Position numbers and translations under genes: made by a program. Positions 1-8,084 of a DNA stretch of 64,000 nt are shown here, piece after piece. Every line of letters begins with the position of its first letter. Within the stretch, counting starts at the first letter, position 1. The notes under the pieces are model-generated. The model saw only the letters and a list, made by a program, of their open reading frames with translations. It was not told the origin of the DNA and searched no databases. The stretch is from Streptomyces reniochalinae (GTDB taxonomy: Bacteria; Actinomycetota; Actinomycetes; Streptomycetales; Streptomycetaceae): the NCBI RefSeq assembly GCF_003323735.1, contig NZ_QOIM01000030.1:245851-309850 (forward strand). The letters are read 5' to 3'.

Positions 1-337
1 CCCCCTCGTACCCGTTGAGCACGTAGCACCACGCGGGCTCCTCGCCGTCCAGCGTGTGCACCCGCACCCGCATCCGCCGGTATATGTCGAGCCCGACGCC
101 CTCCCAGCGGTCCATCGAGTCCTCGTCCATCGGAGCGATGTCGTACAGCGCGACGAACAACTGCGACCGCGGCGCCTCCACGAGGGTGGCCAGCGCCCCC
201 TCCCACCCCATGTGCTCCCCGCCGAAGGTCAGCCGCCAGTCGGTCATCCATCCGGTGCTGCGGAGGGGGGAGTGGGGGGCGCGGCGGGACATCAGGCGGG
301 CGTCGAGGTTGCCGGCGTAGGCGGCGTAGAGCGACAT
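1..337 (-). CDS. Gamma-glutamylcyclotransferase-like protein (3' end outside window)
   Basis: The gene reads leftward and runs off the window edge, leaving about 112 N-terminal residues. The N-terminus MSLYAAYAGNLD matches the family pattern in which a small hydrophobic strand leads to YxxxxNL, the glycine loop of the gamma-glutamylcyclotransferase/AIG2 fold. An acidic stretch YDIAPMDEDSMDRWEG follows in the region where the fold carries its catalytic glutamate. Proteins of this fold cyclise gamma-glutamyl peptides to 5-oxoproline, but many bacterial members are uncharacterised, so the substrate is unknown. The ATG at 337 is the first in frame. A hairpin at 367-391 lies just upstream and may insulate it from the next gene on the same strand. 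Confidence 0.75.
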   Translation of the reverse strand, partial: MSLYAAYAGNLDARLMSRRAPHSPLRSTGWMTDWRLTFGGEHMGWEGALATLVEAPRSQLFVALYDIAPMDEDSMDRWEGVGLDIYRRMRVRVHTLDGEEPAWCYVLNGYEG

Positions 338-366
338 CCCACGAGGGTAACGGGCCCCTCCGCCGA

Positions 367-391
367 GGGCCCGTCCCTTCGGGGCGGGCCC
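367..391. terminator. GC-rich hairpin between two leftward genes
   Basis: GGGCCCGTCCC and GGGGCGGGCCC pair over 11 positions (one G-T) around a three-base TTC loop. It sits 171 bases past the stop of the hypothetical gene at 562-990 and about 30 bases before the next leftward start, so it could end the first transcript. There is no T-run. Confidence 0.5.
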
Positions 392-561
392 TGTGCTCTT
401 GGATCCTCTTCAGGATCGCGGCGGAGCGCGGCGCGATGCTCGGCGTGCCGCCGGGGGGCCGGCGGCTCGGGCCGCCGCCCCCGGGGCCGCGGTGGGCCGA
501 GTGTGGGAACGCGACCCCACCTCGGCCCACTGCCGCCAGTCGCTTACTGGCTTACGCCGCC

Positions 562-990
562 TCAGCGGCCGCTACTGCGCCTGCGTGGCTGCTGCTGCGA
601 AGAGGTATGCGTGTGCGAGGTATGTGTCTGCGCGGCGGCGGACCGGTGTGACGAGGCCGAGTTGCCAGGGCCGCCACTACCGGAGAGCGAGTTGTTGGCG
701 GCCGTGGCGAACGAGTTCCTCTGGAGGTTCCCCGGCGCGCTGGCCTGCCTGCTGGGCAGGGGGTCTCCCGGCCGTCGGTCGAACCGGCTGGCCGCGTAGC
801 TGGGCACTGCCGCCCCTGCCTGCCCATAGGCAGGCGGATTTTCGAGTGAGTCAAGCGACTCCTGCTGGGGGTTCACGTCCCCGGTCTGGCTGAACCCGCT
901 GTAGTCGTGGCTCGGGCCGTTGCCGGAGTCGCCGGCGAGCCGGAAGCGGTCGTCGTTGCCCGACGGGCCGCCGCCCTTTTGGTCTGACAT
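562..990 (-). CDS. Ser/Gly/Gln/His-rich hypothetical protein
   Basis: This 142-residue protein is not recognised. The start is supported by GAGGAGA eight bases before the ATG at 990, and the first half has normal high-GC codon use. It begins MSDQKGGGPSGNDDRFRL and is polar and probably disordered throughout. The C-terminal third (ASSHRSAAAQTHTSHTHTSS, then a QQQ run and basic residues) has poorer codon bias. There is no signal peptide, membrane span or cysteine. It lies between a GC-rich repeat block and a cyclotransferase-like gene and shares no obvious role with either. A spurious frame cannot be excluded, particularly for the tail. Confidence 0.5.
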   Translation of the reverse strand: MSDQKGGGPSGNDDRFRLAGDSGNGPSHDYSGFSQTGDVNPQQESLDSLENPPAYGQAGAAVPSYAASRFDRRPGDPLPSRQASAPGNLQRNSFATAANNSLSGSGGPGNSASSHRSAAAQTHTSHTHTSSQQQPRRRSSGR

Positions 991-1194
991 TGCCGTCTCC
1001 TCGTTTTGTGCCGCGCGGGTCCTTGTGCGCGGGTCGGTCTTTTCACCACGGATCGGTGATCGCGGCGGTTCAGTGGGGCCCGCCCCAGCCATGGGCAGCA
1101 CCCTTGGTCCCTGTCCTCCTGCGGGGCGGGCCCCCGATCGCCCCCCTTTCCAGTGGGGCCACCCACCCCCGAGGGTGCCGATCTCTCTCTGGGG

Positions 1195-1610
1195 GGCTCC
1201 TCCCCCCAGACCCCCGGCCCCTCGCCGGGGAGGCTTTGGGGCGGCGCTGCCCCCCAAAGGCCCCCCGCTACGGGGGCTCCGCCCCCCTAGAAACCCCCGC
1301 CAAGGGGCTCCGCCCCCTGGACCCCCACACCAGAGAGAACCGCAGTACGCATGCGCTGGGCCATCTCTCACACAAGAGGGAGCCGGCTCTCCCCCAGGGG
1401 GCTCCTAGGGGGGGCGGAGCCCCCCGTAGCGGGGGGCAGTTGGGGGGCAGCGCCGCCCCAACGCCCGGCCGGCGAGGCCAAGGGGGTCTGGGGGCGGAGC
1501 CCCCACCACGGCCGAGGGCACCTCAGAGAAAGAAGGGGAAGACCATGGGGGCCAGGGGCGCAGCCCCGAGGCGAGGGGGCACATGGGGGCTGGAGCCCCC
1601 AGCGACGCGG
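1195..1610. repeat. Intergenic block of GGGGCGGAGCCCC-type palindromic repeats
   Basis: This gene-free stretch (991-1639 contains no convincing gene) is packed with variants of GGGGGCGGAGCCCCC and its complement. Two copies form long inverted arms. The left arm at 1238-1290 begins GGGGCGGCGCTGCCCCCC and ends GCTCCGCCCCCCTAG. The right arm at 1405-1459 is its near-perfect reverse complement, starting CTAG. About 115 bases separate them. Further copies lie near 1305, 1495 and 1590. A related copy occurs at 9869-9990, ahead of birA. The role is unknown; REP-like dispersed repeats or remnants of small mobile elements are possible. Confidence 0.75.
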
Positions 1611-1639
1611 GCTCGGGGTGGGTGCGGGACAATGGGGGG

Positions 1640-3082
1640 GTGACTCGGATCGTGATCATTGGCGGCGGCCCCGGCGGATACGAAGCGGCCCTGGTAGCCG
1701 CCCAACTCGGCGCGGAGGTGACCGTCGTCGACTGCGACGGCCTCGGCGGCGCCTCGGTCCTCACCGACTGCGTGCCGTCGAAGACGCTGATCGCCACGGC
1801 CGAGGTGATGACGAATTTCGACTCCTCCTACGAGGAGCTCGGTATCCGGGTGGAGGACAAGACCCACGACCCGGACGACCCGGCGAGGGTCGTGGGCGTC
1901 GATCTGGGCAAGGTGAACCGCCGTGTGAAGCGGCTGGCCCTCGCCCAGTCGCACGACATCACCGCTTCGGTCACCCGTGCGGGGGGCCGCGTCATGCGGG
2001 GCCGGGGCAGGCTGGAGCCGGGGCAGGCGGTGGACGGTTCCCGTACGGTCACGGTCACGGTGGCGGACGGCAGCCAGGAGGAGCTGACGGCTGACGCGGT
2101 GCTGGTCGCCACGGGTGGTCACCCTCGTGAGATCCCGGATGCCCGTCCGGACGGCGAGCGCATTCTGAACTGGACGCAGCTCTACGACCTGGAGGAGCAG
2201 CCGGAGGAGCTGATCGTGATCGGCTCGGGTGTCACCGGTGCCGAGTTCGCGGGTGCCTACCAGGCGCTGGGCTCCCAGGTCACGCTCGTCTCCTCCCGTG
2301 ACCGGGTGCTGCCGGGCGAGGACCCGGACGCCGCCGCGGTTTTGGAGGACGTCTTCCGCCGCCGGGGCATGAACGTGATGAGCCGTTCCCGTGCGGCGTC
2401 CGCGAAGCGGACGGACGACGACCGGGTGGAGGTCACGCTGCAGGACGGCCGCACGATCTCGGGGACGCACTGTCTGGTGGCGGTGGGCGCGATCCCGAAC
2501 ACCGCGGACATGGGTCTGGAGGAGGCGGGGGTGCGGCTCAGGGAGTCGGGCCACATCTGGACGGACAAGGTGTCGCGCACCTCGGCCCCGGGCGTCTACG
2601 CCGCGGGCGACTGCACCGGCGTCCTGGCGCTGGCCTCGGTGGCGGCGATGCAGGGCCGGATCGCGATGTACCACTTCCTCGGTGACACGGTGAACCCGCT
2701 GGATCTCAAGACGGTCGCCGCGAACATCTTCACTGATCCGGAGATCGCGACGGTCGGCTACTCGCAGGCGGACGTGGACAAGGGCGCCATCGAGGCGCGT
2801 GTCGTCAAGCTGCCGCTGCTGCGCAATCCGCGCGCCAAGATGCAGGGCATCAGGGACGGCTTCGTGAAGCTGTTCTGCCGTCCGGGGACGGGGATCATCG
2901 TCGGCGGTGTGGTCGTGGCGCCCCGGGCGAGTGAGCTGATTCATCCGATCGCGATCGCGGTTGACAACAATCTGACCGTGGAACAGATCGCGAACACGTT
3001 CACGGTGTACCCGTCGCTGACCGGGTCGATCGCCGAGGTGGCGCGGCAGTTGCACACGCGCAAGCTGGCCGAACTGCACTGA
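1640..3082 (+). CDS. NAD(P)H-quinone dehydrogenase, LpdA-like flavoprotein disulfide reductase homologue
   Basis: This 480-residue two-dinucleotide-binding flavoprotein starts at the GTG at 1640. The N-terminus VTRIVIIGGGPGGYEAAL is the FAD-binding GxGxxG fold. IVIGSGVTGAEFAGAYQALG is the NAD(P)H-binding fold, and the C-terminal dimerisation domain ends near RQLHTRKLAEL. The redox loop reads GGASVLTDCVPSK, where true dihydrolipoamide dehydrogenases have GGTCLNVGCIPSK. The first cysteine of the disulfide is missing, as in mycobacterial LpdA (Rv3303c-type), which reduces quinones rather than lipoamide. The earlier in-frame ATG at 1583 lies in repeat sequence and is rejected. GACAAT seven bases before the GTG could be a -10 for a leaderless message. 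Confidence 0.9.
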   Translation: MTRIVIIGGGPGGYEAALVAAQLGAEVTVVDCDGLGGASVLTDCVPSKTLIATAEVMTNFDSSYEELGIRVEDKTHDPDDPARVVGVDLGKVNRRVKRLALAQSHDITASVTRAGGRVMRGRGRLEPGQAVDGSRTVTVTVADGSQEELTADAVLVATGGHPREIPDARPDGERILNWTQLYDLEEQPEELIVIGSGVTGAEFAGAYQALGSQVTLVSSRDRVLPGEDPDAAAVLEDVFRRRGMNVMSRSRAASAKRTDDDRVEVTLQDGRTISGTHCLVAVGAIPNTADMGLEEAGVRLRESGHIWTDKVSRTSAPGVYAAGDCTGVLALASVAAMQGRIAMYHFLGDTVNPLDLKTVAANIFTDPEIATVGYSQADVDKGAIEARVVKLPLLRNPRAKMQGIRDGFVKLFCRPGTGIIVGGVVVAPRASELIHPIAIAVDNNLTVEQIANTFTVYPSLTGSIAEVARQLHTRKLAELH

Positions 3083-3165
3083 GGGGCCGGGGGGCTGTCC
3101 GAAAGGGCCTCTATACCACGTTGGGTGCCCTCCTACGAACAACTTCTGTTAATCGGCGCATACCG

Positions 3166-3195
3166 CTGAAAGTAGACGGTCGTTGGCGTTACTGT
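3166..3195 (+). promoter_or_regulatory. Probable leaderless promoter of the DeoR gene
   Basis: CTGAAA at 3166-3171 and TACTGT at 3190-3195 are spaced by 18 bases. The GTG start follows seven bases later with no Shine-Dalgarno sequence, so transcription probably begins at the start codon. Confidence 0.45.
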
Positions 3196-3202
3196 CAGTT
3201 TC

Positions 3203-4129
3203 GTGTTCGCTGCGGAACGTCGTCAATTGATCCTTGAAATGGTGCGCGCCAACGGGGCGGTCTCGCTCCGGGAGCTCGCCCGCGTCGTCCAGACCTCCGA
3301 AGTGACCGTGCGCAGGGACGTACGGGCGCTGGAGGCAGAAGGACTGCTCGACCGCCGGCACGGCGGTGCCGTGCTACCGGGCGGTTTCACCCGTGAGTCC
3401 GGCTTCCCCCAGAAATCCCATCTGGCCACCGCCGAGAAGACGGCCATCGCCGACCTCGCCGCCGGCCTGGTCTCGGAGGGCGAGGCCGTCGTCGTCGGGG
3501 CCGGTACGACGACACAGGAGCTCGCGCGGCGGCTCGCGCGGGTGCCCGGGCTGACCGTGGTCACCAACTCGCTGCTGGTGGCGCAGGCGCTGGCCCATGC
3601 CAACCGGGTGGAGGTGGTGATGACCGGCGGCACCCTGCGCGGGAGCAACTACGCGCTCGTCGGCAGCGGCGCCGAACAGTCCCTGCACGGGCTGCGCGTC
3701 TCCCGGGCCTTCCTGTCGGGGAGCGGGCTGACCGCCGAGCGGGGTCTGTCCACGTCCAACATGCTCTCCGCGAGCGTGGACCGGGCGCTGGTGCAGGCGG
3801 CCGGGGAGGTCGTCGTGCTGGCCGACCACACCAAGCTGGGGACCGACACCATGTTCCAGACGGTGCCCACCGATGTGATCACCCGACTGGTGACGGACGA
3901 GCCTCCGCCGCACGACGACCGTGCCGAGACGGAGTTGCAGGCGCTCGCCGACCGCGGGGTACAGGTCGCCGTCGCGGGCTCCGCCTCCGCCGGGCGCGGC
4001 CGCCAGGACGTGCCGATGCCCACCCCGCGGCGGGCCGCCGCGCAGGGCGGGAGCCAGCCGCCCACCCATCTGCGGCCCACGACAGCACCGGGGCCCCGGG
4101 TGGCCGATCTGGCACCGCGCCGCCGCTAG
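3203..4129 (+). CDS. DeoR/GlpR-family transcriptional regulator
   Basis: This 308-residue regulator starts at a GTG. Residues 1-57 form the DeoR helix-turn-helix (RRQLILEMVRANGAVSLREL, then SEVTVRRDVRALEAEGLLDR). Residues of roughly 75-235 form the DeoRC sugar-phosphate sensor with its GAGTTTQELARRL loop and VTNSLLVAQAL strand. The last 50 residues are Pro/Arg-rich and look disordered. Family members usually repress carbohydrate or nucleoside catabolism and release DNA on binding a phosphorylated sugar. The target is not obvious here: neighbours are a quinone reductase and an acyl-CoA carboxylase, and no sugar operon adjoins. The gene stands alone and ends at a strong hairpin. Confidence 0.9.
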   Translation: MFAAERRQLILEMVRANGAVSLRELARVVQTSEVTVRRDVRALEAEGLLDRRHGGAVLPGGFTRESGFPQKSHLATAEKTAIADLAAGLVSEGEAVVVGAGTTTQELARRLARVPGLTVVTNSLLVAQALAHANRVEVVMTGGTLRGSNYALVGSGAEQSLHGLRVSRAFLSGSGLTAERGLSTSNMLSASVDRALVQAAGEVVVLADHTKLGTDTMFQTVPTDVITRLVTDEPPPHDDRAETELQALADRGVQVAVAGSASAGRGRQDVPMPTPRRAAAQGGSQPPTHLRPTTAPGPRVADLAPRRR

Positions 4130-4161
4130 CCCGAGGCGGGTCGCCGCCGGCCGGGAACGCG

Positions 4162-4209
4162 CCGTCGGCGGTGTCCGAGCCCCTGTGCGGGGCCTGACAC
4201 CGCCGACGG
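4162..4209. terminator. Bidirectional terminator between the DeoR gene and accA2
   Basis: CCGTCGGCGGTGTC (4162-4175) pairs perfectly with GACACCGCCGACGG (4196-4209). A nested GCCCC/GGGGC stem lies in the loop. It sits between the convergent ends of the two genes. Confidence 0.8.
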
Positions 4210-4257
4210 GCAGCGGGGAGAACCGGGCGGCAGCCCTGTAGCGGGGCCGCCGGGGGT

Positions 4258-6039
4258 TCAGTCCTTGATCTCGCAGATGACGGCGCCGGAGGAGACCGAG
4301 GCGCCGATCTCCGCCTTGAGGTCCTTCACGGTGCCGGCACGGTGGGCGTTCAGCGGCTGCTCCATCTTCATCGCCTCCAGGACGATGACCAGTTCCCCCT
4401 CCTCGACGACCTGCCCCTCCTCCACGGCGACCTTCACGATGGTGCCCTGCATGGGGGAGGCGAGCGCGTCGCCGGAGGCCGCGGAGCCGGACTTCTTGGC
4501 GGCCTTCCTGCGGGGTTTGCGTGCGCCGCCCTCGACGGCGGCACGCGCCAGCGGCATGCCCAGCGACGAGGGGAGGGAGACCTCCAGGCGCTTGCCGCCG
4601 ACCTCGACGACGACCGTCTCGCGGGTCGCTTCCTCGGAGTCCTCGTCCTCGCCCGCCGACGGTGCGAACGGCTTGATCTCGTTGACGAACTCCGTCTCGA
4701 TCCACCGGGTGTGGACGTCGAAGGGCTCGCCGGCGCGGCCGGTCACCTCGGGGGCGAACGCGGCGTCGCGTACCACGGTGCGGTGGAAGGTCAGTGCGGT
4801 GGCCATCCCCGTCACCTCGAACTCGTCCAGTGCCCGCGCGGCGCGCTCCAGGGCCTGGCCGCGGCTCGCGCCGGTGACGATCAGCTTGGCCAGCAGCGAG
4901 TCCCACGCGGGGCCGATGACCGACCCCGACTCCACCCCCGCGTCCAGTCGCACACCGGGGCCCGAGGGCGGCGCGAACGTGGTGACCGTGCCCGGTGCCG
5001 GGAGGAAGTTGCGGCCCGGGTCCTCGCCGTTGATGCGGAACTCGAAGGAGTGACCGCGCAGCGGCGGGTCCTCGTAGCCCAGTTCCTCGCCGTCGGCGAT
5101 GCGGAACATCTCGCGGACCAGGTCGAGGCCCGTGACCTCTTCGGTGACCGGGTGCTCGACCTGGAGACGGGTGTTGACCTCCAGGAAGGAGATGGTGCCG
5201 TCCTGCCCGACGAGGAACTCGCAGGTGCCGGCGCCCTCGTAGCCGGCCTCACTCAGGATCGCCTTGGAGGCCCGGTACAGCTCGGCGTTCTGCTCGTCGC
5301 TCAGGTAGGGGGCCGGGGCCTCCTCGACCAGCTTCTGGTGGCGGCGCTGGAGGGAGCAGTCGCGGGTGGAGACGACCACGACGTTGCCGTGCTTGTCGGC
5401 CAGGCACTGGGTCTCCACGTGCCGGGGGCGGTCGAGGTAGCGCTCGACGAAGCACTCGCCGCGGCCGAACGCGGCCACCGCCTCGCGCACGGCCGAGTCG
5501 TACAGCTCGGGTACTTCCTCCAGCGTGCGGGCGACCTTGAGGCCGCGGCCGCCGCCGCCGAAGGCCGCCTTGATGGCGATGGGCAGGCCGTGTTCCTCGG
5601 CGAAGGCGACGACCTCGTCCGCGCCGGAGACCGGGTCCTTGGTGCCGGCGACCAGCGGGGCTCCGGCGCGCTGCGCGATGTGCCGCGCCGCGACCTTGTC
5701 GCCCAGGTCGCGGATGGCGTGCGGGGGCGGGCCGATCCAGTTGAGCCCCGCGTCCAGTACCGCCTGCGCGAACTCGGCGTTCTCGGACAGGAATCCGTAA
5801 CCGGGGTGGACGGCGTCAGCGCCCGAGTCGGCGGCGGCCTTGAGGACCTTGGTCATGTCCAGATAGCTGGCTGCGGGGGTGTCACCGCCCAACGCGTACG
5901 CCTCGTCGGCCACCCGGACGTGGAGTGCGTCCCGGTCCGGCTCGGCATAGACGGCGACACTCGCGATTCCCGCATCCCGGCACGCGCGGGCGACGCGGAC
6001 GGCGATTTCGCCGCGGTTGGCGATGAGCACCTTGCGCAC
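4258..6039 (-). CDS. accA2: Acyl-CoA (acetyl/propionyl) carboxylase alpha chain with biotin carrier domain
   Basis: This 593-residue protein combines biotin carboxylase and biotin carboxyl carrier domains. The GTG at 6039 is chosen because AAGGAGG precedes it and [20 protein letters not shown] is the canonical N-terminus. The ATP-grasp core includes [12 protein letters not shown] and the catalytic stretch [16 protein letters not shown]. The carrier domain closes the protein with [13 protein letters not shown], whose lysine (about residue 558) is the biotin site. It supplies carboxybiotin to beta subunits such as the PccB encoded nearby, giving malonyl- or methylmalonyl-CoA for fatty acids and polyketides. 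The neighbouring birA would biotinylate it. It ends at the shared hairpin with the DeoR gene. Confidence 0.95.
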   Translation of the reverse strand: MRKVLIANRGEIAVRVARACRDAGIASVAVYAEPDRDALHVRVADEAYALGGDTPAASYLDMTKVLKAAADSGADAVHPGYGFLSENAEFAQAVLDAGLNWIGPPPHAIRDLGDKVAARHIAQRAGAPLVAGTKDPVSGADEVVAFAEEHGLPIAIKAAFGGGGRGLKVARTLEEVPELYDSAVREAVAAFGRGECFVERYLDRPRHVETQCLADKHGNVVVVSTRDCSLQRRHQKLVEEAPAPYLSDEQNAELYRASKAILSEAGYEGAGTCEFLVGQDGTISFLEVNTRLQVEHPVTEEVTGLDLVREMFRIADGEELGYEDPPLRGHSFEFRINGEDPGRNFLPAPGTVTTFAPPSGPGVRLDAGVESGSVIGPAWDSLLAKLIVTGASRGQALERAARALDEFEVTGMATALTFHRTVVRDAAFAPEVTGRAGEPFDVHTRWIETEFVNEIKPFAPSAGEDEDSEEATRETVVVEVGGKRLEVSLPSSLGMPLARAAVEGGARKPRRKAAKKSGSAASGDALASPMQGTIVKVAVEEGQVVEEGELVIVLEAMKMEQPLNAHRAGTVKDLKAEIGASVSSGAVICEIKD

Positions 6040-6422
6040 GATGGCTCCCTCCTTGAAACAAGCTGAGTTTAGGTACTGGCGACACCTGACGCCGAGCCGC
6101 CCAGGGGGGTGAGCTTGCCCACACGGAGTGTCATGCGCGTCTCGCGCGGAACCGGATCCCCCCTCGTCATCCCACGGTACGCCGCTTTCGGACACTGGTT
6201 GCCCGACTCAGGGGTGTGGGCTAACTCTCTGTCCCGGTGACTCGGTCGAACCGGGGGTCTTTGTGGATTCCCTACGAGAGGAGGAGGGAAATTTTGCTGT
6301 GCGCCGTTTCCCTTGCCCCGGCATGTACCCGCCAGTAGCGTTCGCCCTGGCGAGTACACGTACCCGGAGTAACCCGGGCGCGTCGAGCGGGCGGGCCGCA
6401 ACAGGCGTTCTGCCGAGGGAAG

Positions 6423-6935
6423 ATGCAAGCCGAAGAAGGGGTGGGCGCGGTGCCAGTGCGCAGACGAGCGGTGGCCGCGGTGACGGCGTTGGTGCTGACG
6501 CTGGAGGCCGTCGTACTCGTAGGACTCAATCTCTTCCTCGGCAAGGTCGCCGACGTCCAGCAGATGTCGCTGGCGGGCATCGAGCCGCGCGCCATGACGA
6601 TCTCCGCGGTGATCGGCGCCGTGCTGGTCGGCGGCTACGTGCTCACCTGCGCGCTGATCCTCGCCCGCACGGCGATCCGCGACCTGCCGCCGCGCGGGTT
6701 CTGGCGCATCGTGCTGATCAGCTGCGCCGTCGTCCACGGTGTCCTGGGAGCCTTCTGCGTCGGCCTGGTGGGGTGGACGGCCTTCGTGGTGCTGATGGCC
6801 GTCCTCGGCCTCATTGTGTGGTCGCTGACCTGGTACGGAGCCGGTGACGACGAGCCCGTCGAGCGGGCGCAGGCAAGCCCAGAAGCGGCCGCCCCCGCGC
6901 AGGGCGAGGTCAGCGCGCCACCCACAGGTCGGTGA
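6423..6935 (+). CDS. Conserved four-helix integral membrane protein
   Basis: This protein of up to 170 residues has four hydrophobic segments: [60 protein letters not shown] and [16 protein letters not shown]. The cytoplasmic tail is acidic and Ala/Pro-rich. The ATG at 6423 has GAGGGA close by; a GTG at 6450 (VPVRRRAV) preceded by AAGAAGGGG is an equally good start. It is divergent from accA2 and its 3' end overlaps the 3' end of the opposite-strand maf gene. The same small membrane protein sits beside accA2 and maf in other streptomycetes as far as I recall. Function is unknown. Confidence 0.8.
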   Translation: MQAEEGVGAVPVRRRAVAAVTALVLTLEAVVLVGLNLFLGKVADVQQMSLAGIEPRAMTISAVIGAVLVGGYVLTCALILARTAIRDLPPRGFWRIVLISCAVVHGVLGAFCVGLVGWTAFVVLMAVLGLIVWSLTWYGAGDDEPVERAQASPEAAAPAQGEVSAPPTGR

Positions 6936-7518
6936 CGGCGACCCCCAGATCGGCCAGCAGCCTGCGCAACGTCGGCAGCGAGAGCCCCAGCACGTTGCCG
7001 TGGTCGCCCTCGATGCCCTCGACGAACGGGCCCGAACGGCCGTCCAGCGTGAAAGCCCCCGCCACGCGCAGCGGTTCGCCGCTGGCGACATAGGCGGCGA
7101 TCTCCTCATCGGACGGGTCACCGAAGTGCACCGTCGTCGAAGCGGTCACCGAACAGCGGGCCTCCGCCGTCCGGGTGTCGATCAGGCAGTGCCCGGTGTG
7201 CAGCACACCCGAGCGGCCCCGCATGTCCTTCCAGCGGGCCGCCGCCTCCTTCGCGTCCCCCGGCTTGCCCAGCGCCCGCCCGTCCAGTTCCAGCACCGAG
7301 TCGCAGCCCACGACCAGCGCACCCGCCGCCTCGGCGCGAGCCGCCACCGCCGCCGCCTTCGCCTCCGCCAGCACCCGGGCCAGCTCCGAGGGGGTCGACG
7401 CGTCGACCGCGTCCTCGTCCACGCCGCTGACGACGACCTCCGGCGCCATCCCGGCCTGCCGCAGCAGCGCGAGACGGGCGGGGGAAGCGGAGGCGAGGAC
7501 GAGACGCGGTGAGTTCAT
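6910..7518 (-). CDS. Maf-like nucleoside triphosphate pyrophosphatase
   Basis: This protein of about 202 residues begins [20 protein letters not shown], the diagnostic Maf N-terminal motif. It continues with [19 protein letters not shown], the catalytic acidic/lysine region, and [24 protein letters not shown] near the C-terminus. Maf proteins hydrolyse non-canonical or canonical NTPs to monophosphates and pyrophosphate and have been linked to septum inhibition. The ATG at 7518 fits the family start; an ATG nine bases upstream (7527) is possible. The gene is in the leftward pccB-pccE-mmpB-maf run, and its end overlaps the membrane-protein gene by 26 bases tail to tail. Confidence 0.93.
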   Translation of the reverse strand: MNSPRLVLASASPARLALLRQAGMAPEVVVSGVDEDAVDASTPSELARVLAEAKAAAVAARAEAAGALVVGCDSVLELDGRALGKPGDAKEAAARWKDMRGRSGVLHTGHCLIDTRTAEARCSVTASTTVHFGDPSDEEIAAYVASGEPLRVAGAFTLDGRSGPFVEGIEGDHGNVLGLSLPTLRRLLADLGVAVTDLWVAR

Positions 7519-7587
7519 GCGAGCCATCGTAAGGATCCGCCGGACGTGCCGCGCACCCCGCGCACGCGCCCGGCGGACCCGGGCGGC

Positions 7588-7725
7588 TCACGAGTACGCC
7601 ACCGACAGCAGCAGCAGCATCACGACCGCCACCACCACCAGCAGCACCCAGCCGAGACGGTGCACCTTCTCCTGGGCCCTGCGCAGTTCCGGCGGCGGCT
7701 CGTCGCGGGGGTCCGACCACAGCAT
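7588..7725 (-). CDS. mmpB: Morphogenic membrane protein MmpB (45 aa)
   Basis: This very small gene encodes 45 residues starting MLWSDPRDEPPPELRRAQEK and ending with a single transmembrane helix (GWVLLVVVAVVMLLLLSVAYS). The sequence matches my recollection of the streptomycete MmpB family. An ATG nine bases upstream (7734) would add three residues, but the MLWSDP start is the conserved one. The charged, proline-containing N-terminus would face the cytoplasm, with the helix anchored in the membrane. It sits between maf and pccE on the same strand, where this family is typically found. Its biochemical role is not known to me beyond an association with morphogenesis, as the name implies. Confidence 0.85.
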   Translation of the reverse strand: MLWSDPRDEPPPELRRAQEKVHRLGWVLLVVVAVVMLLLLSVAYS

Positions 7726-7828
7726 GCGCCCCATGGTGAAACCGCGCGGGCGCCCCCGCCTGAGTACGCGTACTCAGATGCGGACGCCCCGCGGACACCG
7801 GGCACCCCGGCGGGCACGGGACCGGCCT

Positions 7829-8074
7829 TCACCCCGGCCAGAACGTACGGTGCCAGGCGCCGGGGCCGGGCCGCGGCAGCCCGCGCGGCACCGTACGGGC
7901 CGGCGAAGACCACGCACCCGGCGTCCGGCGGCCCGGCTCGCCCGGCGCCACGGCCGACGCGCGGGCCCGCACCACCGCCAGCGCGGCGGCCAGCTCCTCA
8001 GGCGTCGGATTGCCCCGCACGACCCGGATGGGCGGCTCGGGGGGCTGGGGGGACGTCTCAGGGGAATCCGTCAT
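7829..8074 (-). CDS. pccE: Acyl-CoA carboxylase epsilon subunit
   Basis: This 81-residue protein starts MTDSPETSPQPPEPPIRVVR. The family signature is present: a strand IRVVRGNPTPEELAAALAVV, a basic/Pro-rich linker and a terminal tryptophan-containing motif (PGAWHRTFWPG). Epsilon subunits bind the beta-chain hexamer and raise carboxylase activity. It starts only 10 bases after the pccB stop on the same strand, so both are surely co-transcribed. The protein is at the long end for this poorly conserved family. Confidence 0.88.
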   Translation of the reverse strand: MTDSPETSPQPPEPPIRVVRGNPTPEELAAALAVVRARASAVAPGEPGRRTPGAWSSPARTVPRGLPRPGPGAWHRTFWPG

Positions 8075-8084
8075 CGCGGCCTCC

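Noticed and set aside
402..417. Small GATCCT-CTTC-AGGATC hairpin
   Set aside because: Only six base pairs and not placed at a gene end; no function assigned.
56..799. Long plus-strand frame over the cyclotransferase-like gene
   Set aside because: It is the shadow of the minus-strand gene, has no ribosome site and contains Arg/Gly/Pro-rich non-family sequence.
1523..3142. 539-codon minus frame over the quinone reductase
   Set aside because: Antisense shadow caused by high GC; the plus strand encodes a complete recognised enzyme.
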